Below are positions 31,701 through 38,930 of a stretch of DNA of 39,426 bases, in pieces; positions within the stretch are counted from its first letter, which is position 1; every line of letters begins with the position of its first letter. Source of the stretch: Acidobacteriota bacterium. Its GTDB lineage: Bacteria; Acidobacteriota; Terriglobia; Terriglobales; Acidobacteriaceae. The stretch spans positions 1-39,426 of the forward strand of contig JAGWNX010000028.1 in NCBI GenBank assembly GCA_028872955.1, written 5' to 3'. Below the pieces are notes generated by a model. That model ran no database searches. It had not been told where the DNA came from and saw only the letters and a program-made list of their open reading frames with translations. The position numbers and the translations under genes were made by a program.

Positions 31701-32496
31701 TGGTCTGACGTTCCTGTTGGCTTACACCTACTCGAAGACACTCTCTGACGCTGGCGACCTGCTGAACGGTGGCAGCGTGGGTGGGTTCCGTGCGCCTGCG
31801 GTGCCGGGTCTCGGACCACAGTTTGACTGGGGTCTGGCAGACTTTGACATCCGTCATGTCGTCCACTTCAGCGGTGGCTACCAGCTGCCCTTCGGCAAGA
31901 ACAAGAAGTTCCTCGGCGATGTCTCACCGCTGGAGAACGCGTTTGTCGGCGGGTGGTCCACGAACTGGATCGCAACGTTGCAGGGCGGTCAGCCGATCAG
32001 CCTGGGTTGCCCCACGGGCACCACGGCAGGTACGGGCTGCAATGCGATTCGTGTGGCCGGCCAGAGCCAGAAGCTCGGTCGCTATACGGACTCGCAGGGT
32101 CAACCGAACTGGTTTGGCAATGCTGCGGCGTTCAATCAGCCTTGCCAGCTGGGTGCGGGTGGCACGCCAATCCCGAACTCGCCCACAGGTTGCGTTCCCC
32201 TCACGGGCAGCGCCGCTCTGGGTTTTGCTGGTCCGACAACGACTGGTCCTGGCTTCCACAACCTGGACTTCTCGCTGTTCAAGGCAATCCCCATCAACGA
32301 CCGCTTCAACGCGGAGTTCCGGTCGGAGTTCTTCAACATCCTGAACCACCCCAACTTCAATGCCCCCGGCTTCGGTGGCAACGGTGTTGTGGCCATCAGC
32401 GGTGCGACGAACTTCACCAGCCAGAACTTCGGCGAGATTGGATCGACGCGTAACGAAGAGCGCCAGATCCAGTTTGCTCTGAAGCTGTACTACTAA
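28762..32496 (+). CDS. Oar-type TonB-dependent receptor with carboxypeptidase-regulatory-like domain
   Basis: A 1244-residue outer-membrane receptor of the Oar-like group that is greatly expanded in Acidobacteria. Signal peptide about 1-34 (ends KYATAQV). Residues about 38-120 form the CarboxypepD_reg domain (GAIIGTVQDTTGAVVPGATV). The plug follows with NNLPLNGRNFTFLAQL, YLLDGIDNNSNAVDF and SAGAVLNATIKSGTNSLHG. The rest is a beta-barrel of alternating aromatic strands, ending FALKLYY, a typical outer-membrane insertion signal. ATG 28762 has GGAGGA 7 nt upstream and was chosen over an in-frame ATG at 28732. Codon use is more biased to optimal codons (GGT, CGT, CTC, AAC) than its neighbours, suggesting high expression. 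It imports a large nutrient, perhaps a glycan, using TonB energy. A terminator follows; two palindromes precede it. Confidence 0.96.
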   Translation: MGLDRNDLTWLRRIGTVAFAIACLLLALPKYATAQVDEGAIIGTVQDTTGAVVPGATVTLLNTDQGITLEQTTDNSGVYTFSPVRIGHYSVTVVAKGFAKTTQQNLTVNIAQRLQVNVQLKAGATTEVVDVSTAPPALQTDEASVGQVMTEQTVNNLPLNGRNFTFLAQLGAGTQTPQADTRGNAASGAFSANGLRPAQNNYLLDGIDNNSNAVDFLNGTNFIVLPPVDAISEFKVQTADFSAELGRSAGAVLNATIKSGTNSLHGAVWEFFRNDKLDAANWFEDHGGIKKGALRQNQFGVSAGGPIIKNKAFFFADYEGLRRVQGTVQSGTVPTLSEVNSGFTDLSSLLQTKTQSDILGRSYKLGTVFDPATTRYVAPGGVDTVTGLSSTSGGYVRDPFSLTNQLPANRLDPVALKLLTLYPKPTNTTLTSSNYSVSPNIFEHRNAVDGRVDYNPTANDQIYGRFSYVDDPQFIPGIFGGVADGGGFQQGTQTAKSSQSVVGYTHEFTPSTINVLHVGLNHLHTTRFGPVGAQSGVPAQYGIQGIPQAAENGGLPSIGIGGLQTLGSNAFLPSDEVSQTLQITDDFTKVYKSHSFKAGVESQRVKFSTLQPAFSRGNFDFNGTYTDMPQQNNGSTGLAQFLILPAPSTVGGINYSGGADGVNASNINKTYDARSYLGIYLQDDWKVTPKLTLNLGVRYDYFSPINETNGGQANFVQSGPPNGTPTFLIPASGKDIRTLSTSFIQLLAQDGITLEQTDKYGQGLVQTQKTNFAPRLGFAYQATPKLVVRGGLGLFFNSFENQGYGPNIGENYPFVFNFSYSGQTASSVPGTQAVSPISYNTPWAGCGTAGPGGTATIGAGLSCVAFTPTAVNAKGLGLQGLQFAYQTPRTLSSNLTVQYALTHSLSVQAAYVFTQGKNLQSGLGQNHVSAILPAGTNTTSKSVAGSVPFPDFSSNSSYQATIGQSNYNGLQTKIEEQFDNGLTFLLAYTYSKTLSDAGDLLNGGSVGGFRAPAVPGLGPQFDWGLADFDIRHVVHFSGGYQLPFGKNKKFLGDVSPLENAFVGGWSTNWIATLQGGQPISLGCPTGTTAGTGCNAIRVAGQSQKLGRYTDSQGQPNWFGNAAAFNQPCQLGAGGTPIPNSPTGCVPLTGSAALGFAGPTTTGPGFHNLDFSLFKAIPINDRFNAEFRSEFFNILNHPNFNAPGFGGNGVVAISGATNFTSQNFGEIGSTRNEERQIQFALKLYY

Positions 32497-32507
32497 TCTG
32501 ACCAACC

Positions 32508-32558
32508 ATAACCCCGGTGGGGCTCGAATCTTGGGCCTCTCCGGGGTTATCTTTGTTT
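32508..32558 (+). terminator. Intrinsic terminator after the TonB receptor gene
   Basis: ATAACCCCGG (32508-32517) pairs with CCGGGGTTAT (32541-32550), followed by CTTTGTTTT. It sits in the 90-bp gap before the next gene on the same strand, so downstream genes would be expressed by read-through or from another promoter. Confidence 0.85.
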
Positions 32559-32586
32559 TGCGGAGCTTTCCGCCCTGGAGGAACGT

Positions 32587-34008
32587 GTGCAAAGGATGAA
32601 CCGGTCTCGACTGGCGACTCTCAGCCTCGTCCTTCTGGGCACGTCTGCGAGGGCTGCTGCCCCGCCGAAGCACCCTGACCTGACAGCGCAACAGCAGTTT
32701 CAGGCAGCGGCCAAGGAGTACGACTCCGGCAACTATGCCGAGGCAGTCTCCAAAGTGCAGCCTCTGCTGGTGCACCAGCCGCACAGCTTTGAGGTGCAGG
32801 AGCTGGCCGGCATGGCCTACGCTGCGCTGGGCCAGGATAGCCAAGCCATTGAACATCTGCAGCTTGCCGTGCAACTAAGGCCTGCAGACGCCACGGCGCA
32901 CACCATTCTGGCGGCGAGCCTGTCCCACACCGGTCGAACCCAGTAGGCGGGCATAGAGCTTCGCAAGGCCCTCGCGCTGGAGCCGAATGACTACACGGCA
33001 AACCACAACCTGGGCGAGTTTCTGGCCCAGTCCGGGGATATGGGCGGCGCGCTCACCTATCTGGCTAAGGCGCAGCAGCTGCAGCCCCAGCAGTATGACA
33101 ATGGCTACGACCTGGCAATGGCGGACTTGATGACCGGCCACTTTGCCGAGGGACGGAAAGTGCTGCACACCTTGCTCGCGGTGCATGACACGGGTGAGTT
33201 GCACAACCTGCTGGCCCAGATTGAGGAGAAGGATGGCCAGTATGTGGTGGCGGCCAACGAATTTGAGCGGGCAGCGCACCTCGATCCATCGGAGAGTGCC
33301 CTGTTCGATTGGGGCAGCGAGCTCTTGTTGCATCGCACCTATGAGCCGGCAATTGATGTCTTCAAGGCAGCAGCGCAGCGCTATCCTACGTCGTCGCGCT
33401 TACAGATCGGGCTGGGCATGTCGTACTACGCACGCGGCTTGTACGAGGACGCGGTGAAGGCGTTGCTGGCAGCTGCGGATCTGGCTCCTGCGGATGCGCG
33501 ATGCTACCTGTTTCTGTCGCGCGCGTCCGATAGCTCGCCGTCGCAGGCGAATGAGGTGACCGACCGGTTTGCTCGCTATGCCAAGCTCCAGCCGCAGAAT
33601 GCGCTGGCGCAGTACTACTACGCCATGAGCCTGTGGCGCGGCGCGCGCGCCCAGGGCAACGTGGCGGATATGCAGCAGGTGGAGACGCTGCTGCTACGGG
33701 CCATCGCGCTGAACGACAATCTAGCCGAGGCGCACGAGCAACTGGGCAATCTCTACGCCGACCAGAAGCAGTATGAGCGGTCGATTCCGCAGTATCTGCG
33801 TGCCGTGGAACTCGACAACTCCCTTGCGGATGCGCACTACCGGCTCGGCACCGACTACGTCCACCTGGGGCACAAAGATCAGGCCGAGGCAGAGTTTGCC
33901 GTGTATCGAAAGCTCCGCGCAGAGCACCTTGCGGAGGTGGATAAGGAACGCTCGGAGGTCCAGCAGTTTGTGTATGACTCCAAGACACCCCCACCCGCGC
34001 GACCATAG
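32587..34008 (+). pseudogene. Exported TPR protein gene interrupted by an in-frame TAG
   Basis: One continuous frame from GTG 32587 to the stop at 34006-34008 is broken by a single TAG at 32944-32946, after residue 119 of what would be a 473-codon gene. Upstream are a signal peptide (about 4-24) and TPRs (YDSGNYAEAVSKVQP...). Directly after the TAG the frame continues with AGIELRKALALEPNDYTANH, a normal TPR helix, so the stop falls inside a repeat and there is no frameshift. The protein is paralogous to the one at 18802-20205. The start has GGAGGA 4 nt upstream of the GTG. Possibilities are a recent nonsense mutation, a sequencing error, read-through, or re-initiation at ATG 33040, which would yield a signal-less protein. 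It follows the receptor terminator and precedes the alkaline-phosphatase-like gene. Confidence 0.75.
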
Positions 34009-34071
34009 CCGCGAGCGGCGTTGGTGTCAGTTTGTGGTGCAACATGCGATGTACCGTTTGTGAGGCCAGTA

Positions 34072-35256
34072 TTGAAGAACTTCGAATCCAACCCGTCTCC
34101 CTTCTCCGGCGCTTCACCACGCGAGATCGCCGAGCGGCTTAGCCACAGCCGACGCGAGTTTCTGCGCGGCGCTGCCGGGCTCGCCGTAGGTGGCACGCTG
34201 CTCAGCGGCAGTCCGTTTCTGCATGGGCAGGCGGTGCAGAAGAAGCGCAAGGTCATCGTCATCACCTTTGGCGGCGGTGCGCGCGACCAGGAGACGTTTG
34301 CCACCGAGGGGCAGGAGAACATCCCCAACATGCTCACGAAGCTGGCACCGCAGTCCAGCTTCTTTACTCATGTCAGCAATCAGGGGATTCTGGGGCACTA
34401 CGTGGCTACGGCCAGCCTGGCCACGGGTGTGTATGAGACGCTCAACAACTTCTCTGCCGTGCCGCCGCAGCACCCCACCGTGTTTGAGTACTTCCGCAGG
34501 GATCTTCGTCGTCCGCTAAGCGATGCCTGGGTGGTGGCCCCGAGCAACGGCTTCAACCGAATTGGCGAGAGTGACAGCCGCGGCTACGGGCAGGGCCTGG
34601 GCGCGCGTGTCGTGCTGCCAAAGCATCTGCTCAGCGCAGCAACCTCGGGCAATGCGGTGGACTATGAGCACCTGCTGCACGACAACTACGAGAATCCGCT
34701 GTACACCCCTCAGATTGCTGGTGGCGAGGTGGAGTTGCAGCAACTGGAGAGCATTCTGAAGCTCTCGGTCGATGACTTTCTGGGCCATGCCAAGACGCTC
34801 TCCAGCCCAGACGAGCTCTCGGTCTATGTGGCCAAGCGGCTGATGCGTGAGGAGTCGCCGAGCCTGCTCTGGATCACCATGCACGACGTCGACATCGCGC
34901 ACTCCGGCACGTACTCGCTGTATGTGGATGCCATTCGCCGCACGGACCGGCTCTGCGCGGAGATGTGGCAGGCTGTGGAGGAGCATCCGGAGTACGCCGG
35001 AAGCACCACCATGCTGGTGCTGCCGGACTTCGGCCGTGACTCCGATGAGGACCCCGGTGGCAATGGCTTCCAGCACCACCGCACCGGCGACGCCGCCTCG
35101 CGTACCACCTGGATGATGGCGCTGGGCGCTGGCGTGCGGCAGGGCGTGCTGTACGACTCTCCCATCCAGTCCATCGATCTGGTGCCCACCATCGGCGCGT
35201 TGATGGGCTTTTCTCCGGCGCAGTCGCAGGGCCGCCCGGTCAAGGAGCTGCTCTAG
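34072..35256 (+). CDS. Tat-exported alkaline-phosphatase-superfamily (sulfatase-like) protein
   Basis: A protein of about 394 residues. A Tat leader (SRREFLRGAAGLAVGGTLL, about 24-42) directs export. The body starts KKRKVIVITFGGGARDQETF and contains the AP-superfamily-like metal region TTMLVLPDFGRDSDEDPGG followed by FQHHR and ends SIDLVPTIGALMGFSPAQ...GRPVKEL, the usual C-terminal pattern of phosphoesterases and sulfatases. The sulfatase Cys/Ser-x-Pro-x-Arg signature is not present, so activity as a classical sulfatase is unlikely; a phosphoesterase or inactive relative is possible. TTG 34072 was chosen because GAGG stands 6 nt before it; GTG 34060 is an alternative. It lies 63 bp after the interrupted TPR gene and its stop is 2 nt before the next start, so the latter two are coupled. 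Confidence 0.8.
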   Translation: MKNFESNPSPFSGASPREIAERLSHSRREFLRGAAGLAVGGTLLSGSPFLHGQAVQKKRKVIVITFGGGARDQETFATEGQENIPNMLTKLAPQSSFFTHVSNQGILGHYVATASLATGVYETLNNFSAVPPQHPTVFEYFRRDLRRPLSDAWVVAPSNGFNRIGESDSRGYGQGLGARVVLPKHLLSAATSGNAVDYEHLLHDNYENPLYTPQIAGGEVELQQLESILKLSVDDFLGHAKTLSSPDELSVYVAKRLMREESPSLLWITMHDVDIAHSGTYSLYVDAIRRTDRLCAEMWQAVEEHPEYAGSTTMLVLPDFGRDSDEDPGGNGFQHHRTGDAASRTTWMMALGAGVRQGVLYDSPIQSIDLVPTIGALMGFSPAQSQGRPVKELL

Positions 35257-35258
35257 CT

Positions 35259-36467
35259 ATGCTGCCCAACGAACTTCAAGCCAGGCACTTCGGCGCGTAT
35301 CCAGCTCAGGCACAGCATCTCGCGCTGCAATCTCTTGCGCTGCTGCAGTCGCTGCCGCTGGCCTTTCTGCCCGGCCTGCTGCGCGAGCTGATCGACTACG
35401 ACTATCGTTTTCCGGCAGAGCGGCGGGCGATCGAGCGCGAACTTAACCAGTTACAGATGCTCTCCGCACCGCAACGCCAGCAGTGGTTCCAGGGCTTCAG
35501 CGCGCTCACGCTCTCAGACTCGCTGGAACAGTTTGACTGGGTGAATCACCCGGCGCAGTTCATGGAGCAGGAGTCGGCGCACCTGTGGACGACGCACCAG
35601 CTGGATGCCTTTCGTGCCGCAGCAACGCAGTATGGTGATCGCCTGCAGGCGTCCCTGCCACCCGAGCAGCTGCCCACGCAGCGGGTAGGCATTGCTGTGG
35701 TCGGGCGCGATGTTCAGGCCTACAACGGTGCGCTGTTCCGCAAGCTGCGACCCCACGGCACGCTGTTTACGCAGGTAGACCCTGCAGGTGGCCTGCAGGC
35801 AATCCTGGACTTTGCCGCGCAGCGTGCGGCGGCGCATGCTGAGCCGTATGCGCACTGGTACATCGATGGCGGCACAGCAGCCACCAGTGCGGCGGCGCTC
35901 ACCCATGTGGAGTACCGCGCCCTGGACCCCGTTCGCAGCGCGCTGCTTGCCTATATGCAGTCGCAGATTGCGCGGCCCGGCATGGGGCCAGAGGAGTTGC
36001 GCACGAACCTCGCGCGCCTGTTGCCCACCGATCTGGGCATGAGCGCGGAGGGCGATCCCGTGCTGGATCGCTTCCAGGTTCGGCTGTTTACTGAGGGCTC
36101 GGGCACGCAGATCTTCTCCACCACCTTTGCCCAGTGGGCCACGCGGGAGGCGCTGCGCCGCGCCCAGCCGCTTACGCTGCTGGTGCGTTATGCCCCGCGC
36201 CAGCGCCAACGGCCCATGAATGAGATGCTGGATGCCAGCAAGCCGCCCGCTGAGGTGGATCCGGTGGGCTCGCTGCGCGACGCCGATATGGCAGCCTACT
36301 ACCACTGGATCAATCAGCAGCGGTTGAGTGGAGCAGATCGCTCGGTCTTTCTCGTCTGGTTTGAGGGGCACAACCAGGCGCTGGTGGTGGCGCCGACCCT
36401 GCCCGGTGGCAGCCAGTCCAACTCGGCAACTACGGTGGCCAAGCTGCTGACGCTGGCAACGACGTAA
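35259..36467 (+). CDS. Conserved-looking protein of unknown function paired with the AP-superfamily gene
   Basis: A 402-residue protein that I do not recognise. There is no signal peptide and no membrane segment. The N-terminal third is mostly helical and Gln/Leu-rich (RELIDYDYRFPAERRAIERE, about 46-65); the middle has a beta-rich part QRVGIAVVGRDVQAYNG and PYAHWYIDGGT; the end has RSVFLVWFEGHNQALVVAPTLPG. It is 2 nt behind the preceding stop, with AAGGAG 12 nt upstream of ATG 35259, so co-expression with the exported AP-like protein is almost certain although it appears cytoplasmic. It ends before a bidirectional terminator. It is clearly a real gene by codon pattern and spacing. Confidence 0.8.
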   Translation: MLPNELQARHFGAYPAQAQHLALQSLALLQSLPLAFLPGLLRELIDYDYRFPAERRAIERELNQLQMLSAPQRQQWFQGFSALTLSDSLEQFDWVNHPAQFMEQESAHLWTTHQLDAFRAAATQYGDRLQASLPPEQLPTQRVGIAVVGRDVQAYNGALFRKLRPHGTLFTQVDPAGGLQAILDFAAQRAAAHAEPYAHWYIDGGTAATSAAALTHVEYRALDPVRSALLAYMQSQIARPGMGPEELRTNLARLLPTDLGMSAEGDPVLDRFQVRLFTEGSGTQIFSTTFAQWATREALRRAQPLTLLVRYAPRQRQRPMNEMLDASKPPAEVDPVGSLRDADMAAYYHWINQQRLSGADRSVFLVWFEGHNQALVVAPTLPGGSQSNSATTVAKLLTLATT

Positions 36468-36496
36468 GCAACGCTCCCAACACCGACGGGCACAAG

Positions 36497-36537
36497 GCGA
36501 ACGGGCCAGCGGCAGTCTTGCCCGCTGGCCCGTTCGC
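36497..36537. terminator. Strong bidirectional hairpin terminator
   Basis: A perfect 16-bp inverted repeat: 36497-36512 (GCGAACGGGCCAGCGG) against 36522-36537, with a 9-nt loop. It lies between the convergent unknown-function gene (stop 36467) and the GH42 gene (stop 36556). Confidence 0.85.
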
Positions 36538-36555
36538 TCCGTAGCGCTCTGTGGA

Positions 36556-38661
36556 CTATCGTGCGTCCAGTACCGCAACGCCGTACTGGGGCAGGGTTAC
36601 GGAGTTCACGCTGCCGCCGTTCAGCACATCCTGCATCGGTCGGGGCAGCGGGACTTTCTGGCTATCCTTTGCGAAGTTGACCAGCACGTAGACCGTGCCG
36701 CGGGCGTCCTCGCGCGGGTAGACGTCGACTCCCTCGGGCACGTTGCTCAGGCGCGGCTTGACGCCGCTCATGCTGGTCATCCACGCTGCTGCTTTGGTCA
36801 GGCTGGCGTCGTCCAGCCAGGCGCCGATGTAGGTGATGCTGCCCTTGCCGACCTTGCGTGTGATGGCTGCGGGCTGTCCGTCCAGCCAGCCATTGCTCTT
36901 GCCGTAGCGCAGCAGCACCTGAGTGTCTGGTGCGCTGGTGCTCAGCAGCTCAGCCCACAGCTTGCTGGTGCCGTTGCCCCAGGCGCCGCTTACGCTGATG
37001 GGGTCGGTCAGGGCATAGTACTGCTCCACGCGCCCGCCCAGCAGGCTGGTCAGCGGCCCAGGCTGGCGGCTGGTCTGCAGGCTGTTGTCTTCATCCTTCA
37101 TGCCAGTGCGCTGGCCCAGCACCAGGTTGCCGCCCTGCTGCACGTAGTCGATCAGGTTCTTTGCTTCGGCATCCGACAGGACGTTGAGCCCCGGCGCGAC
37201 GACCAGCCGGTACTGGCTCAGCGGAGCCGTCGGCTTCACAATGTCGATCGATTGCGAGAGGGCACGCAGCGGCTTGTAGTAGCTTACGATCTCGTCGACG
37301 GGGTCGAATCCGGCGTTGTGGCGCTGCCAGTTGATGGCCCAGCGGCTATCGTAGCTGTGCAGAATGGCGACCTCGCTGTGTACGCTGGTGCCGGCCAGCA
37401 CCGGTGCAGCCTTCGCAAACTCCGCACCCACCTGCGCGACCTCGCTGTACAGCGGTATGGGCTCGCCATCGGCACCCAGCAGCGTGCCGTGGTACTCCTC
37501 CTGGCCATTCAGCGCGCTGCGCCACTGCCAGTAGCTCACGGCGTCAGCACCGTGGCCAATGTCGTGCCAGGCCATGGCGCGTACCTCGCCTTTGTCCAGC
37601 GCGCTGTTCACCTTGGCCCAGTTCACAGTGCCGGGCTGGGTCTCCATCACCCAGAAGTTCTTACGCAGGAAGCCGCGCGTCAGGTCGTGGGCCGCGCCGT
37701 TGCGGGCCGGGTCCAGGTGGCCGGTGCCGACGTAGTCGTCCCATGAGGCCAGGTCCAGATCCTGGCTGACGGTGTAGTGGTCGTAGCCGTCGAACCAGCC
37801 CATCATGTTGGTGGTAATGAACTGATGCTCGCTGTTCGGCCGGATCACCTCCAGCTGGTTCTTCTGGTAGGCGCGCCACATGTCGCTCACAAATCGCTTC
37901 CAGCTCAGCAGCAGTCCGGGGTTGCCATAGTTGGTCTGAATCGGGATCTGGTTCCAGTCCGAGTAGGTCTCGCTCCAGTAGGAGGTGGTCCAGCGGGCAT
38001 TCAGGTTATCCAGCGTGCCGTAGCGGGCCTTCAGCCACTGCTGGAACATGGCCTTCGTGGCGTCGTCGTAGGAGAGCGCCGCGTATTCGTTGTCGATCTG
38101 CCAGCCGATCACCCACGGGTTGTGTCCAAAGCGCTTTGCCATCTGCAGGGCCATGGCCCGGGTCAGCTGCAGGTACTTCGGGTTGGTCCAGTCAAACTGC
38201 TCGCGGTTGCCGTGCTGGTCCTTGCGACCGTTCTCTTCGGTGCGCAGCGTCTCAGGGTACTTCTGCGTCAGCCAGGCTGGCGGCGCGGCGCCGGGTGTGC
38301 CCAGTACGGTGTAGATGCCATGTCGGCCGGCGGCTGCGACGGCGCGATCCAGCCAGTCCAGGTCGTACTGGCCCTCGCTGGGCTCCATGCGGCTCCAGGC
38401 GAACTCGCCGACGCGCACCATGCGGATGCCAGCCTTCTGCATCAGCTCCAGGTCGCGGTCCCAGCGGCTCTCTGGCCACTGCTCCGGATACCAGGCCGTG
38501 CCCAGCACCAGCGCGGGCGGGGGAGCCGGTTGCGCCTGGGCCGCGCCAGTGGCAGCGCCGGGCGCGGCCACACCGGTGGCGGCATGAGCGGCGGGGGAGG
38601 TGAGGGTGAGCGCTGCAGCCAGCAGGCAGCCGGCCAACGCACGTGGCAGAGTGGGTGTCAT
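36556..38661 (-). CDS. Secreted GH42 beta-galactosidase
   Basis: A 701-residue glycoside hydrolase family 42 enzyme. Signal peptide about 1-27 (ends PAAHAA), then an Ala/Pro-rich linker to about 50. The catalytic TIM barrel begins LVLGTAWYPEQWPESRW; the acid/base Glu192 is in WQIDNEYA and the nucleophile Glu340 in FWVMETQPG. The trimerisation domain (HSEVAILHSYDSRWAINWQRH as two parts: HSEVAILHSYDSRW, AINWQRH) follows, with the small C-terminal beta domain at the end. Length matches the family. The frame is open to 38856, but ATG 38661 is the one placed at the signal peptide. It should release galactose from beta-galactosides outside the cytoplasm. It has a promoter candidate and an operator-like palindrome upstream similar to those of the TonB receptor, so a shared regulator is likely. 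Confidence 0.94.
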   Translation of the reverse strand: MTPTLPRALAGCLLAAALTLTSPAAHAATGVAAPGAATGAAQAQPAPPPALVLGTAWYPEQWPESRWDRDLELMQKAGIRMVRVGEFAWSRMEPSEGQYDLDWLDRAVAAAGRHGIYTVLGTPGAAPPAWLTQKYPETLRTEENGRKDQHGNREQFDWTNPKYLQLTRAMALQMAKRFGHNPWVIGWQIDNEYAALSYDDATKAMFQQWLKARYGTLDNLNARWTTSYWSETYSDWNQIPIQTNYGNPGLLLSWKRFVSDMWRAYQKNQLEVIRPNSEHQFITTNMMGWFDGYDHYTVSQDLDLASWDDYVGTGHLDPARNGAAHDLTRGFLRKNFWVMETQPGTVNWAKVNSALDKGEVRAMAWHDIGHGADAVSYWQWRSALNGQEEYHGTLLGADGEPIPLYSEVAQVGAEFAKAAPVLAGTSVHSEVAILHSYDSRWAINWQRHNAGFDPVDEIVSYYKPLRALSQSIDIVKPTAPLSQYRLVVAPGLNVLSDAEAKNLIDYVQQGGNLVLGQRTGMKDEDNSLQTSRQPGPLTSLLGGRVEQYYALTDPISVSGAWGNGTSKLWAELLSTSAPDTQVLLRYGKSNGWLDGQPAAITRKVGKGSITYIGAWLDDASLTKAAAWMTSMSGVKPRLSNVPEGVDVYPREDARGTVYVLVNFAKDSQKVPLPRPMQDVLNGGSVNSVTLPQYGVAVLDAR

Positions 38662-38742
38662 CACAGCAGGAGGTCTCCTCGGCAGAGTGTGGTGCCCGCC
38701 CACAGCGGCGCAGCGGCGCGGGCGCGTCCCGGGCAGGCATAG

Positions 38743-38758
38743 ATGTAACTGTTTACAT
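38743..38758. promoter_or_regulatory. LacI-family-type operator before the GH42 gene
   Basis: ATGTAA-CTGT-TTACAT is a perfect 6-bp inverted repeat, nearly the same as operator 1 of the TonB receptor (TGTAA-N4-TTACA). It lies 36 bp downstream of the proposed GH42 -10 and 81 bp before the GH42 start, in the region shared with the aquaporin gene. Confidence 0.55.
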
Positions 38759-38794
38759 TCGCGGCGAGATTTCTTCTCTCCAGCCCGCACTGGA

Positions 38795-38823
38795 ACGGTA
38801 TTCTCCTCGGTGGACGCTGTCAA
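38795..38823 (-). promoter_or_regulatory. Probable promoter of the GH42 gene
   Basis: On the minus strand TTGACA (38823-38818), a 17-bp spacer and TACCGT (38800-38795). These hexamers are identical to those proposed for the TonB receptor, and both are followed by TC. Confidence 0.45.
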
Positions 38824-38869
38824 TTCGCTTGCACTCCGAGGACGTTTCGCGTACACCTGTGGGGCGCAT

Positions 38870-38883
38870 CGATAGCGCTAACG
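38870..38883. promoter_or_regulatory. Second palindrome, near the aquaporin gene
   Basis: CGATAGCGCTAACG is palindromic at 12 of 14 positions with a core TAGCGCTA, a different sequence from the TGTAA-type sites. It lies 47 bp before the aquaporin ATG and may be an operator for it. Confidence 0.3.
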
Positions 38884-38930
38884 CGGGCCGCTCTGCACAG
38901 CGCGGCCATCTCTCGCGAGGTCTACGCACC

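Noticed and set aside
28783-31866. A 1027-codon open frame on the minus strand, opposite the TonB receptor gene
   Set aside because: It lies wholly inside the receptor gene, has no recognisable domain, and its Val/Leu/Arg-rich composition is what the reverse complement of a strongly codon-biased gene gives.
34072-35256. Classical sulfatase
   Set aside because: The Cys/Ser-x-Pro-x-Arg activation signature is absent, so only the superfamily call is kept.
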